Assembly (NCBI RefSeq): GCF_021869535.1
Contig: NW_026262581.1
Span: 113,488,771 to 113,552,770, forward strand
Reading direction: 5' to 3'
From: Mytilus californianus
Lineage: Eukaryota > Mollusca > Bivalvia > Mytilida > Mytilidae
DNA: 64,000 nucleotides
Positions 54,901-64,000 of this stretch are shown here, in pieces (the first letter of the stretch is position 1; the number at the start of each line of letters is the position of its first letter). A program made the position numbers and the translations under genes. Under the pieces are notes generated by a model, which did not search any database, was not told the DNA's origin, and worked only from the letters and a program-made list of their open reading frames with translations.

Positions 54901-57900
54901 TTTTCTAGTTTCAGGACAATAACTTGTGTGTAAGTGTATGGATCTTTATGAAATTGTACTGCAAGGTTCCATATCACAAAGGGAAAGCTAGGTTTGAGTT
55001 TGGGGGTAATTGCCCTAAATGTTTAGGAACTTGGGGCCAAAAAGAGGCCAAAAATAAGCATTTTTCTAGTTTCCAGACAATAACTTGTGTTCAAGTGTAT
55101 GGATCTCTCTGAAATTGTACTGCAAGGTACCATACCACATAGTGAAGGCTGGGATTGATTTTGGGGGTGATGAATCATAAGGGGGTTCAAAAAATATGGG
55201 GGGGGGATTTTTTTTTTCATTTTTTTTCTTTAAAATTTTCCATTTTAAATTGGTTATTCTGATTTATATATAAAAGCAAATAATAATGATATGGTTTGAA
55301 TAGGTAAATTAAAAATTTTTAAGTTCTTAGACCACATTCATTTTGTGTCAGAAACCTATGCTGTGTGAAATATTTAATTACAATCCAAATTCAGTGCTGT
55401 ATCAAGCTTGAATGTTGTGTCCATACTTGCCCCAACTGTTCAGGGTTCGACCTCTGCGGTCGTTTCAAGCTGCGCCCCAGCGGAGCATTTTATTTTATGA
55501 TAATATGTTCATATAGAAAAAATATGAGATACAATGATTGAACAAACACAATTAAACTTTAACCTTTATCAATACAAAAAAGAAAGATTGAAAGGATAAT
55601 TTCTTAACTTTTAAGAAGCTTTAGAAATAACTTTACTGTAAAAAGCTGGGTGTGAATAACAACTTTTTATTTAAATTCCTGGATGTAAAACGATATACTT
55701 CCACAGTTAATCTCTACATTTGTGATAAAATTTACTAAAAGTTTGAACAATTAAGCATATATATCTGCTGTAAAAGATTTTTTTTAAATGAAAATATTTC
55801 TTTTATTGAAATGGAGGTTGTTTTAGTCTGTCTGATGGTTTTATACAATCCTGCTTTAAAAATGCTTTCATGGCTGATGCTCTATTTTGTGAATAATATC
55901 ACAAAACAAAAGTTTTAAAACATAAAAAAAACCACAGGTACAAGAAAATGCAAAGAAACTTTTTAATATCCAACTTAAAGTTAAAATGGGGAAAAAATAA
56001 TCATTTTTAAAATAATGAATTTAAATATCATGTTTTAGTAATGTTTTGTAAAGAAGCCTGATGAACATGATGCAATGGTTCTCTTGTTTCAGTAGATGAC
56101 TGTTTAAAAGACAAGAGATCTGATTATTGCAGTTTGAACTATTGAATATAAGTAATTTCAGTTATTCATTTTTTTTTAAAACTCCAGGGAATGTGTATGT
56201 TTAAGAACTGAGTCTTATTAAAGTATTAGAATGCACATTCATATTATATTTTATGTCTACATCATAGCAAAAAAATCAAACAGAAATTATCATGACTTGC
56301 AAAGATCCTTTCCAAAGTATTCATTTCATCAGTAATAATTAAGTTTAAAATTGAGGTATTGAACATAAGATCAATGTTAAATTCTGAGCTCCTGATTGAT
56401 TTTTCGTCAAGTATATTTATAATATCAACAGACCAGATCCAGATCGTGATTAGATGATTTAAAAGTGCATTGATCGTATTATGAATAGAGTGAAGAAACA
56501 GAACATTGCTATATCTGTAAAATCCTGTTTTAGTGTAATTTATTCGTTTTTGAAAGAAAAATGTAATTATTTATTTCATCATAATGTTTATAAAAATTAT
56601 AAATAAAAAAAATACATCACTAATGTTGAGAAAATGCGCATGACTTGAAATATCTCAGCCATTAGAACCAATAATATATTAAATACAAAAAGCTTTCCAA
56701 ATACCGTTTCGATTCCTAACATCACTGAAGAGACATTAATTGTTTTTATCCAACGCAATCATAGGTATGAACGTTGTTTTCAATTTAGACTTGATTAAAT
56801 ACAAAAAGTATACTCTTGTTACTATTGAGTGTAGTATCATGTACATGACGACCCTACATTCCTTTGCCAAACAATAGAGACATTAATTTAAAGAGCATAG
56901 AACTTGTCTTGTAAATGTAGCAGAAAAAACTTAACAAAAGGTTTGGACACATCAGTAGGCATGATATATATAGTTGTTAATTTCTGTGTCAAATGGTCTC
57001 TTGTGGAGAGTTGTCTCATTGGCAATTATACCACATCTTATTTTTATATGAATGGAGGGGAGGCCCTTATCATATGAAAGGCTGATGAAAGGTCTATATC
57101 AGTCTTTATTTCTGACTCAAAAATATGCATAGATAATTTTAAAACCTTGCATCTTATATGAGGATGTGGAATTACAGAATCAAGAATGATGGACCAATGC
57201 TACAGAAAAATGTGGCAAACAAATAAAGAATGAGAGATAAATAGGCATAAAAATAAAGAATAGAGAAAAATGGGGTGCTAGAATAGAAAGAATGGAGAAT
57301 AATGGGCAAATTTTATAAAGAGTAGAGAATAACGGCTAAGAAAATTAAGGAATGCAGAATACATGAGATTCCAATTTCGATTTTATGAATGAACTAATTT
57401 GGAAGAAAATATTTTATAGGACATTGTGACGTAAAGAAATTTGCTTTGTGATGTGTAATTTCTCTATGAAAAAGAGGCAATTATTGAAGGACTACCCATT
57501 CAGATCCTCTTATACATGTATAAGTAAATGATTTTACATAATACATAGTTTGGCTTTTACACTCTCACATTATTTAAACTTAAGTTTTTGACAATAGGAA
57601 AAAATTCAAAGAATGAATAGTGAAATACATGTATGCATCACTTTTTAAAACTTTTCTACATCAATAGCCAGAAATCAGGAGAAATTGACAGTTAAAATTT
57701 TTTTCTGCTAAAATAAAAGGAATTTGAATCGGGAATAATTTTGAATTCTGGAAAATTGATAAGAAATGTAAGATGAAAACTAACCCAACTAAATAGGGTT
57801 AGTCATGTGTGCATGGCTATTAAGGTTAACTTTACTTTCACTGAGATCTATATTTCAGTTAAAACTAACTAACCCCCCTTTAGCCATGCATGTATGGTTA

Positions 57901-60900
57901 ACCCTTGTAAATTGGGTTAGTTTCATTATACATTTCTTATCAATTTCCCAGAATTCAATATTATTCCAAATTCAAATAATTTCTTGTTTAAATGTGTTTT
58001 ATCAAATAATCTAATAATAAACATTTTTGTTGAATCTGTGTACGGGGAATATCCATTAATTGCAATAGTTACATGTGATGCTATATTTCAGGTTTTCCAT
58101 TTTTACCGTGCAAAGACACTTATATAATTAATTATGGATTTTATGTCAAGTACAGCACAGGGAATGCATATTCCTCACTAGCAATTTTTCAGTACATGAT
58201 CATGTATATATATTTCATGTTAAAAGAAAATTTCAAAAATTAGTGTGGGGTCATTCTTGGGCCATTTTTAATAATCTTTGTACCACTAGAAGCAGAATTG
58301 ATTGGGTTTGTTAGTTGTGTGCAGTACCTAGAGTCATCACTGCTTCCATCATATGTTAGTTAATTTTTTGTTTGAAAATTAACATTTTCAACATCTTCTT
58401 TGGCTGCCAGAAGCCATCTTTGATTCTGATTGGCTAATATTACATCTATCAAACTACAAGGAAAAATGTCCTTTGTTTAAAAGACCATCTATAAATGATC
58501 TTCATTTAATTTTGATTGGGTGGAAAACTTGATGGCATTGGTTGTACATAGTCATGATAGTTCCTATTGAAACACTTTGGAAAATCACATTTTCATCTGA
58601 ACCAAAGGTTGACTGGAGTAAAGAAATATGGTCAACACTTGACTTCAACTCTCTACTATTAATTAAACCCTTGCTTAAGAGGGGTGTCTGTTTGGCTGTT
58701 CAGGGTGTATAAGTACACAGTTAATGTTACATCCAGTGGGGACGGGATGTTAAATCTGAAGTCTTATGTAGGGAGAGTGCCATGCTCTCTAGTTTGCCAC
58801 AAGGGGCAATATTTGATTTGGATTGGCAAATTTTTGAAAGTCTTCACTGAATCTACATGGCAAAATGTATGGAAAACTAGGGGATTGTTGAATATTAACC
58901 ATCTGTAGAAAAATATGTTAGAAATTATCTTCTCTGTTCTCTTGAGCAATTAAGGAATACATTTGCCAGATGAGCAATCAAAAATCATAAGTAAAGCCTT
59001 TCTTCTTTGCAGCAATGTCAAGTATTCAAATATAGGCAAAGTCATTTGAGCAATTACTCAATTTCTTGCTCAGAGTAACTTTCAATGAATATTATTATGA
59101 GTTCATTTTGTGCAAACATTGTTTAGACAAAACATGCATAATACACCTCAATAAATGTAATTAAATGTTTTATTTATTTTTTCATTGTATTGAGCAAAGA
59201 ATTTCATCTGAAGTAATTAGTCTTTTGTTTGTCTAATTGAGCCTGGGAATAGATTCCCTTTTAAGGCAAAGTACATGTAGGTAGATGGATGGTATTTCTG
59301 ATTTTGATGAAATTTGTATGCTTTTAGAACTTGTTAAACTGCATATCAATATATTTCAAGATACAAAATGATTCATGTAGTTTTTAAACTTAAAAGAAAT
59401 GCAACAGATTAAAATAAATTTAGAAATATGCATGGCTCTGCCGTTTTATTGCAGATTACAGACAAACCAACCTTTGCTGCATTGGTTAAAGAAGTGCAAG
59501 AAAATGAGGTTCCAGCAAGTGCCCCTCAGCCGCCAGATCCCAGCACAGCTGTAAAAGATACTGGTAAAATATTAATGCAGGATACAATGACCAAATATAG
59601 ACACACTTAACAAAATCTTATTGCTAACTATTAATGTACAAAAAGGTTTTGATTCATTCATACATTATGAAAAGTAAGTTATTTCATTTACAATGAAGTT
59701 GCTTTAGATGAACAGGAACTGACTTCAGCAGTACATGTTGTAATTTATAAGTGAACATTTTTAGTTTCTTATATTGATGCTAGTAAACCATTTTAACCTT
59801 GTAAATGGAGGTCCATTGCTTCTTTGTTTAAGACCTTCTATGTACTTTTAAGACGAAAAAACAACAATGAAAACTTATCTTCTTTTATATAAGGTTACTT
59901 CCAAGTACTTCATTGGATAGATTTCTTTTATATATTGGCCTTGTATACCTCTTTTTATATTTTATATGGGATGCTGGTCAATAATTTCCTTTGTCTGTAT
60001 GCTCATTTACTTCATGTCAACAATAGAAACTTAGACACTGGACTTGAGGTTATATGAAGGTTAACAACAAATTTGCAAAAGAATTTGTACATGTACCCAT
60101 TAATTTTTTCCCCATCTCTTGGTATCCATTAACTTTTACAAAATCTTCTGCTCTGAAACTACTGTTTCAATTAGAACCACACATGGCCACAATCATCCTT
60201 GGGGTATCTAGTTAAAAAATGTGTTCAATGCCTTTCAACCAACATGACTGGCATGATTAAAAATAGAACATAGGGTAAAATGCAAGTTTTGTCTATTATC
60301 TTGACAACTGCTATAGATAGAGTAAATCTGACAGCATTAGAAATGTTCAGAATATTGAGATCTATCCACTGATTTTTTACACCAAAACTGTCAGACAATT
60401 CTTTTTAGGAGTTATTGCTCTTAACTGATTATTTTAACTAACCATTTTTGCCTATTATATTGAAAATTGTACCAAATACTAAGAATGAAACTTTAAATGG
60501 CAATAAGATGAGCAAGACAAGATCTTCAAAGAAGATAAACATGACCTATTCTTGGTTCAATTTCTTACAGGAGTTTTAGCCCCTAAATGACGATTTTAAC
60601 CAATTTTTGCAATGTTGGCTATAATATGGATTAAAAAAACGGTAAAATGCTAAAAAAATCAACAGGACAAGATCTGAAAAATTGTCAAGATGGCAGAAAT
60701 AGTAGATTGACTCCTTATAGGAGTGATTACCCTTTAATGATGATTTTTGTCGAGCCTTCGACTTTTGTCGAAAAAGCGAGACATAGCGATCCTACATTCC
60801 GTCGGCGTCGGCGTCGTCGTCGTCGGCGGCGTCCACAAATATTCACTCTGTGGTTAAAGTTTTTGAAATTTTAATAACTTTCTTAAACTATCCTGGATTT

Positions 60901-63111
60901 CTACCAAACTTTGACAGAAGCTTGTTTATGATCATAAGATAATATTCAAAAGTAAATTTTGTAAAAAAAAAATTCCATTTTTTCCGTATTTTACTTATAA
61001 ATGGACTTAGTTTTTCTGCCAAGAAACATTACATTCACTCTGTGGTTAAAGTTTTTGAAATTTTAATAACTTTCTTAAACTATCCTGGATTTCTACCAAA
61101 CTTGGAAAGAAGCTTGTTTATGATCATAAGATAGTATCCAGAAGTAAATTTTGTAAAAAAAAAACACCATTTTTTCCGTATTTTACTTATAAATGGACTT
61201 AGTTTTTCTGCCAAGAAACATTACATTCACTCTGTGGTTGAAGTTTTTGAAATTTTAATAACTTTCTTAAACTATCCTGGATTTCTACCAAACATGGAAA
61301 GAAGCTTGTTTATGATCATAAGATAGTATCCAGAAGTAAATTTTGTAAAAAAAAAATCCATTTTTTCCGTATTTTACTTATAAATGGACTTAGTTTTTCT
61401 GCCAGTTAACATTACATTCACTCAGTGGTTAAAGTTTTTAAAATTTTAACAACTTTCTTAAACTATCCTGGATTTGTACGAAACTTGGACAGAAGCTTGT
61501 TTATGATTAAAAGCTAGTATCTAGAAGGAAATTTTGTTAAAATTTTGTTTGATTTTTTCTGTATTTTACTTATAAATGGACTTTGTTTTTCTTCCAGTTA
61601 ACATTACATACAGTCTGCAGTTTAAGTTTTTAAAACATTTATTAGATTCATAAACTATCCTGGATTTTTACCAAACTTGGACAGAAGCTACTAACAATCA
61701 AAAGATAGTATAGAGAGGAATATTTTTATTTATTTTTTTCCTCATTTTTGTTGAGCCTGCGATTAACAGCAAAAGTAGGCGAGACACTGGGTTCCGCGGA
61801 ACCCTTACGAATTTTTACCAATTTTTTGCATATTTGGCCAAAATTATAATAGATAAAGAAAAATTGTAAACAGCAAAAATTATCACCAAGACAAGATCTG
61901 CAAATATATCAGCACAGCTGAAATTTCAAAAGACTCCTTATAGGAGTTTTTGCCCTTAAATGATGATTTTTACCCAATTTTTGCATAATATGTAAAAACT
62001 ATAAAACTGTGGATTCATTATTATTAGTTTGATACCAATTTTCATGGATTTGGTGGGTAAATGTAGACTGCAAAATTAAATGTTTTACAAAATGCAAATT
62101 TTTTTATTGGCATATCTGCAGAATTTGGCAAAACCACAAAATCAAATATCCACCAAAAAGCAATTTTCCCTCAACCCATGAAAATATATGAATCCACAGA
62201 AGATAGAGAGAAAGAGAAAACAAAATTTGATCAGCAATACAAGATCAACAAAAAAGAGAAAACTAGTCATGAATTATACAAATTACTGGAAGCATCAGGA
62301 AAATGTTATTGGTAGATTACACTGGCATAGTATCTATGAAAAAAAGAAATAGCTTTTTTCATGTAACAAATGTTTCCCTTTGCTAAACAATATGAAATTG
62401 AAAACAAAGTGTAATTTGTAAATGTGCTTGTTTGTTTTCTTCGGGACAAATAAGTATATTCCTGCTTTGTACATGCACACACAATTTATTTTTAGGATAT
62501 GTGTTGTTTAGTCTTTTTCTTGACAATTAAGCATATTCTTGCTTTGTACATGCACACACAATTTATTTTTAGGTGCTGTAAGTTATTTTCATGTGGACCA
62601 CAGTTGGCCTTATTTTAGTTTGGCATATTACAGACTTTTTATACTTTTTATGCCCCCACCATTACTGGGGGGGGGGGGGGCATTAAGTGTTACCCTTGTC
62701 CATCCGTACATCCAACCGTCTGTAAGTACGTCCCGAATCTTTAGTTTGCCTCAACCAAATGTTATGAAACTTAAACACAATGCTTATTACCACAAAACAC
62801 AGATCAAGTTTGATTTTGGGTGGCATCATTTTTACCGTTCTCGAGTCATGCCCCTTTATAACGTTATATGCAAGCTGGGGCATCATCTGTGTCCCATGGA
62901 CACATTCTCCATTTATGTTGTAATTTTCAATAGATAACTTTTACAGATCTCTCTGGATTTACATGCGAACTAGATGAATATGCTCAGTTAGTGAAAGATC
63001 TGCGTGCAAGTGGTATAATTAAAGATAATAGACAAGGATTGCTGACTGTCCATAAAAACTCATTCAGTGGCAAAGAATTTGTGGACTGGATAGTAAAAAC
63101 AAAGGAGTTAG
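51632..63111 (+). CDS. Glutaredoxin-DEP domain fusion protein, 5' part of gene
   Basis: The coding exons are 51632-51985 (or from ATG 51761), 59455-59563 and 62947-63111. They join in phase with GT-AG borders, and the gene continues past the window. From ATG 51761, residues 1-90 form a glutaredoxin fold: YSITGCPHC with the CPHC redox pair (Cys15, Cys18), TVPQIF at 55-60 and HVGGNDDLEKL at 65-75. A Pro-rich linker (VPASAPQPPDPS) follows. Exon 3 encodes a DEP start (LVKDLRASGIIKDNRQGLL, SFSGKEFVDWIVKTKELG). From memory, glutaredoxin-DEP proteins often end in a DUF547 domain; that part would lie outside. The product is probably a cytosolic or membrane-associated redox or signalling protein, but its role is unknown. 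Confidence 0.82.
51986..52902. other. Glutaredoxin-DEP intron 1, proximal part
   Basis: Contains a perfect hairpin ACAATACTGGAA...TTCCAGTATTGT at about 52508-52541. Further CCAGTATTGT or CAATACTG motifs lie at 52168-52195 and 52560-52600. Nothing else is recognised. The open frames past the splice donor are intron read-through. Confidence 0.45.
52903..53900 (-). pseudogene. LINE remnant with 3' UTR and TATTC-type tail
   Basis: The minus strand from about 53615 reads FHLRKAFCRLRISSHKLFIE, a stop, then RYKNISRENRICCKCGKNEV followed by ENELHFLIKCDKYHIERKEI. This is the C-terminal zinc-knuckle-like motif of a non-LTR retrotransposon. The 3' UTR has GTTGCCCCTTGTGGGCCC and GGAATAAAGTATATC, then a TATTCTATTCGATTC tail ending near 52903. 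The plus-strand 88-codon frame at 53350-53616 is its antisense shadow. The poly-A run at 53070-53087 and the GC-richer block at 53165-53270 appear to be separate insertions. Confidence 0.7.
54207..55495 (+). mobile_element. Family A element, copy A6
   Basis: The 5' palindrome is TATACGACTG with GCGGTCGTATA, and a GTCGTCGTCGTCCG tract follows. GTGTATGGATC occurs at 54461, 54622, 54772, 54933 and 55095, giving unit spacings of 150-162 bp. The tail has GCGGTCGTTTCAAGC and a CTGCGCCCCAGCG hairpin. It is the cleanest short-form copy. It lies in intron 1 of the glutaredoxin-DEP gene, sense strand, and follows directly on a scrap of the mussel tail repeat (54178-54206). Confidence 0.8.
55496..57715. 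other. Intron sequence with one retroelement-tail scrap
   Basis: A plus-strand fragment of the mussel tail repeat (GTCTCTTGTGGAGAGTTGTC) lies at 56985-57045. Otherwise nothing is recognised. Confidence 0.45.
57716..57977. repeat. 262-bp foldback element
   Basis: Almost the whole element is one inverted repeat. The outer parts are GGAATTTGAAT and ATTCAAATTTGGAAT. Inner blocks are AATTGATAAGAAATGTA facing TACATTTCTTATCAATT, and AAACTAACCCAA facing TTGGGTTAGTTT. The centre is CTGAGATCTATATTTCAG. Arms are about 120 bp with scattered differences. The 69-codon frame at 57805-58014 lies in it and is not a gene. Confidence 0.8.
57978..59454. other. Intron sequence, nothing firm
   Basis: The 74-codon frame at 58684-58908 overlaps a more GC-rich block (GGGAGAGTGCCATGCTCTCT) that looks like a dispersed repeat. 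No exon is supported before 59455. Confidence 0.4.
59455..59563 (+). CDS. Glutaredoxin-DEP gene, exon 2 (linker)
   Basis: Continues from DLEKL with ITDKPTFAALVKEVQENEVP and then ASAPQPPDPSTAVKDT, ending in phase 1. The acceptor is TTTTATTGCAG and the donor GTAAAA. The first part closes the glutaredoxin domain (final helix); the rest is a Pro/Ser-rich linker. Confidence 0.8.
59564..60399. other. Glutaredoxin-DEP intron 2, proximal part
   Basis: No repeat or exon recognised. Confidence 0.4.
60400..61995 (+). repeat. Family H tandem array (units of about 160 bp), split by B2
   Basis: AGGAGTTATTGCTCTTAACT at about 60406, AGGAGTTTTAGCCCCTAAAT at about 60571, AGGAGTGATTACCCTTTAAT at about 60719 and AGGAGTTTTTGCCCTTAAAT at about 61940 mark units of 150-165 bp once the family B element is removed. 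Each also has ACAAGATCT and CCAATTTTTGC blocks. It may be the core of another element whose ends I cannot see. Confidence 0.65.
60744..61816 (+). mobile_element. Family B element, copy B2, nested in family H
   Basis: Same ends as B1: GTCGAGCCTTCGAC at the left, then GTCGGCGTCGGCGTCGTCG, and GGGTTCCGCGGAACCC with TTACGAATTTTT at the right. Four to five array units. Family H sequence continues on both sides from TGATTTT to TTTACCAATTTTTTGC, so the insertion site was a T-run. Confidence 0.8.
62007..62199. mobile_element. 193-bp MITE 'CTGTGGATTCAT'
   Basis: Ends are CTGTGGATTCAT and ATGAATCCACAG, a perfect 12-bp inverted repeat. Weaker inverted similarity continues inward (TTTCATGGATTTGGTGG against CATGAAAATATATG). 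No coding capacity. Target duplication is unclear. Confidence 0.65.
62645..62906 (+). mobile_element. Family D element, copy D3 (short)
   Basis: The 5' end is TTATGCCCCC with GGGGGCATTAAG (G-run of 13), then a CCATCCGTACATCC tract and one array unit. The 3' end has CTGGGGCAT followed by the hairpin TGTGTCCCATGGACACA at 62888-62904. It ends about 40 bp before exon 3 of the glutaredoxin-DEP gene. Confidence 0.75.
62947..63111 (+). CDS. Glutaredoxin-DEP gene, exon 3 (start of DEP domain)
   Basis: Completes the Asp codon from exon 2 and reads LSGFTCELDEYAQLVKDLRA, SGIIKDNRQGLLTVHKNSFS and GKEFVDWIVKTKELG. The GKEFVDWIV block is the hallmark of DEP domains, winged-helix modules that bind membranes or GPCR/small GTPase partners. 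Ends in phase 1 with donor GTTAGT. The remainder of the domain must be in a later exon outside the window. Confidence 0.82.
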
Positions 63112-64000
63112 GTTAGTATAACAATTGTAGTTAATATGTATCAGCTTAATTTGGGACTGCATTAAAGACGAAGGAGCTCTATAGTTTATACTTTGTCAGT
63201 CTGTCCCTCAGTCAACGTCATCAATAACTTTGTCAAAACTTCATAGAATTTTATGAAAGTGTAATGGGTGATGCCAAATTGGTATTTTTTTTTCTTTTAA
63301 TTGTCTGTGTTTTACTGACAAATGGACCTTGTTAGCAGTCAACATTTAGATACAGTTGAATAATAAATTTGTTGACAAGGAATGTTATGGAACTTGGACA
63401 AAAGCTTCTTCAAGATCCAGAAATAGCATCTGAAGAAAAAGTTATGAATTTTTTTATTGTTATCTATATATTACTGATAAATAAACTTAGTTTTTGGCAG
63501 CAACATTACTTTGACAGCAGCAATAGCAGACAAGACACAATGGCTTTCCCCTGTACCGTTTACAATATGTAGGACTTTTTGTTGATGTAAGATCTTTGTT
63601 AGTCTGTGAAGACTCTCAAAGGTTCAGAACTTAATATATGACTTTGACACCTATTTATTACTGAACTCTCATGCTGACCTTTAGATGTTTTTTGTGTAAA
63701 TTATGTTGTTAAGTTGCTGCCTTATTGATATATATTCTACATTCCTATTATTCAATTTTTTTCTGAATTGACAGTATGGCATAGAATTTACCTCAAACTG
63801 ATCTTGTATTAAATAAATTATGATTATACATAATTTTGCCGTACTAGTGAATCTTGTCAAATAAAAACTAAAACAGTGAAATGGATTTCAGCAGCTAGAT
63901 GATCAAAGTAAGGATCTTAATCAAATTACCTATATAATAAGCAGTATTTGATAAATTTGTTCAATATATAATATATCACACTTTTGGCAAATCTCTTTTT
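63112..64000. other. Intron 3 start, with a family B-like remnant
   Basis: The stretch 63165-63510 opens with GACGAAGGAGCTCTATAG and a CTGTCCCTCAGTCAACG tract. It then carries units resembling family B (AACTTGGACAAAAGCTTCTT; TTACTGATAAATAAACTTAG). It looks like an old relative of family B without a visible 3' hairpin. After 63550 nothing is recognised. Confidence 0.45.

Noticed and set aside
58684-58908. 74-codon frame as an extra exon of the glutaredoxin-DEP gene
   Set aside because: Exons 1 and 2 join in phase without it, and its GC-rich block looks like a dispersed repeat.

Overview
The window is eukaryotic, intron-rich and AT-rich, and is saturated with dispersed repeats. Several of those repeats (a retroelement-like 3' tail at 1-540, its relatives at 3450-4140 and 16440-17100, and short TIR elements) are ones I recognise from memory as typical of marine mussels. 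With the gene content this points to a bivalve mollusc, most likely Mytilus or a close relative. No bacterial-style operons, rRNA genes or CRISPR arrays are present.

Two real protein-coding genes can be supported, both on the + strand. The first is a complete six-exon Rab10 small GTPase gene (18705-36439). Its exons join in phase into 198 codons with every GTPase motif and a CC prenylation end. The second is the 5' part of a glutaredoxin-DEP domain fusion gene (first exon ending 51985, exons at 59455-59563 and 62947-63111), which runs off the right edge. Everything else that looks open is a shadow of repeats or decayed retroelement sequence.

Layout: 1-5900 holds retroelement tails, a TIR element (1533-2217), two foldbacks (about 2508-2650 and 2874-2972) and retroelement fragments. 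5934-9170 is one element with about 18 copies of a 166-bp unit. 9770-11746 is a TIR-bounded element with an internal direct repeat. 12480-18700 has LINE and retroelement debris, foldbacks and a 75-bp MITE with a 9-bp target duplication. 18705-36439 is Rab10. 36440-51490 is downstream and intergenic sequence with MITEs, families A, B and D and a LINE remnant. 51630 to the end is the glutaredoxin-DEP gene, whose introns carry another LINE remnant, a large foldback and families A, B and D.

The most interesting pattern concerns at least six repeat families (called A to F here). They share one plan: a 5' end that is an inverted copy of a sequence just upstream of the 3' end, then a TCCGTC/CGTC-rich tract, then a tandem array of roughly 110-200-bp units, and finally a short perfect hairpin near a T-rich 3' end. 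This matches the published description of non-autonomous Helentron-type (HINE) rolling-circle elements, and the arrays recall bivalve 'pearl'-type elements. Each of the five Rab10 introns contains repeat material of this kind, all in the sense orientation, and several 3' ends stop 20-65 bp short of a 3' splice site.
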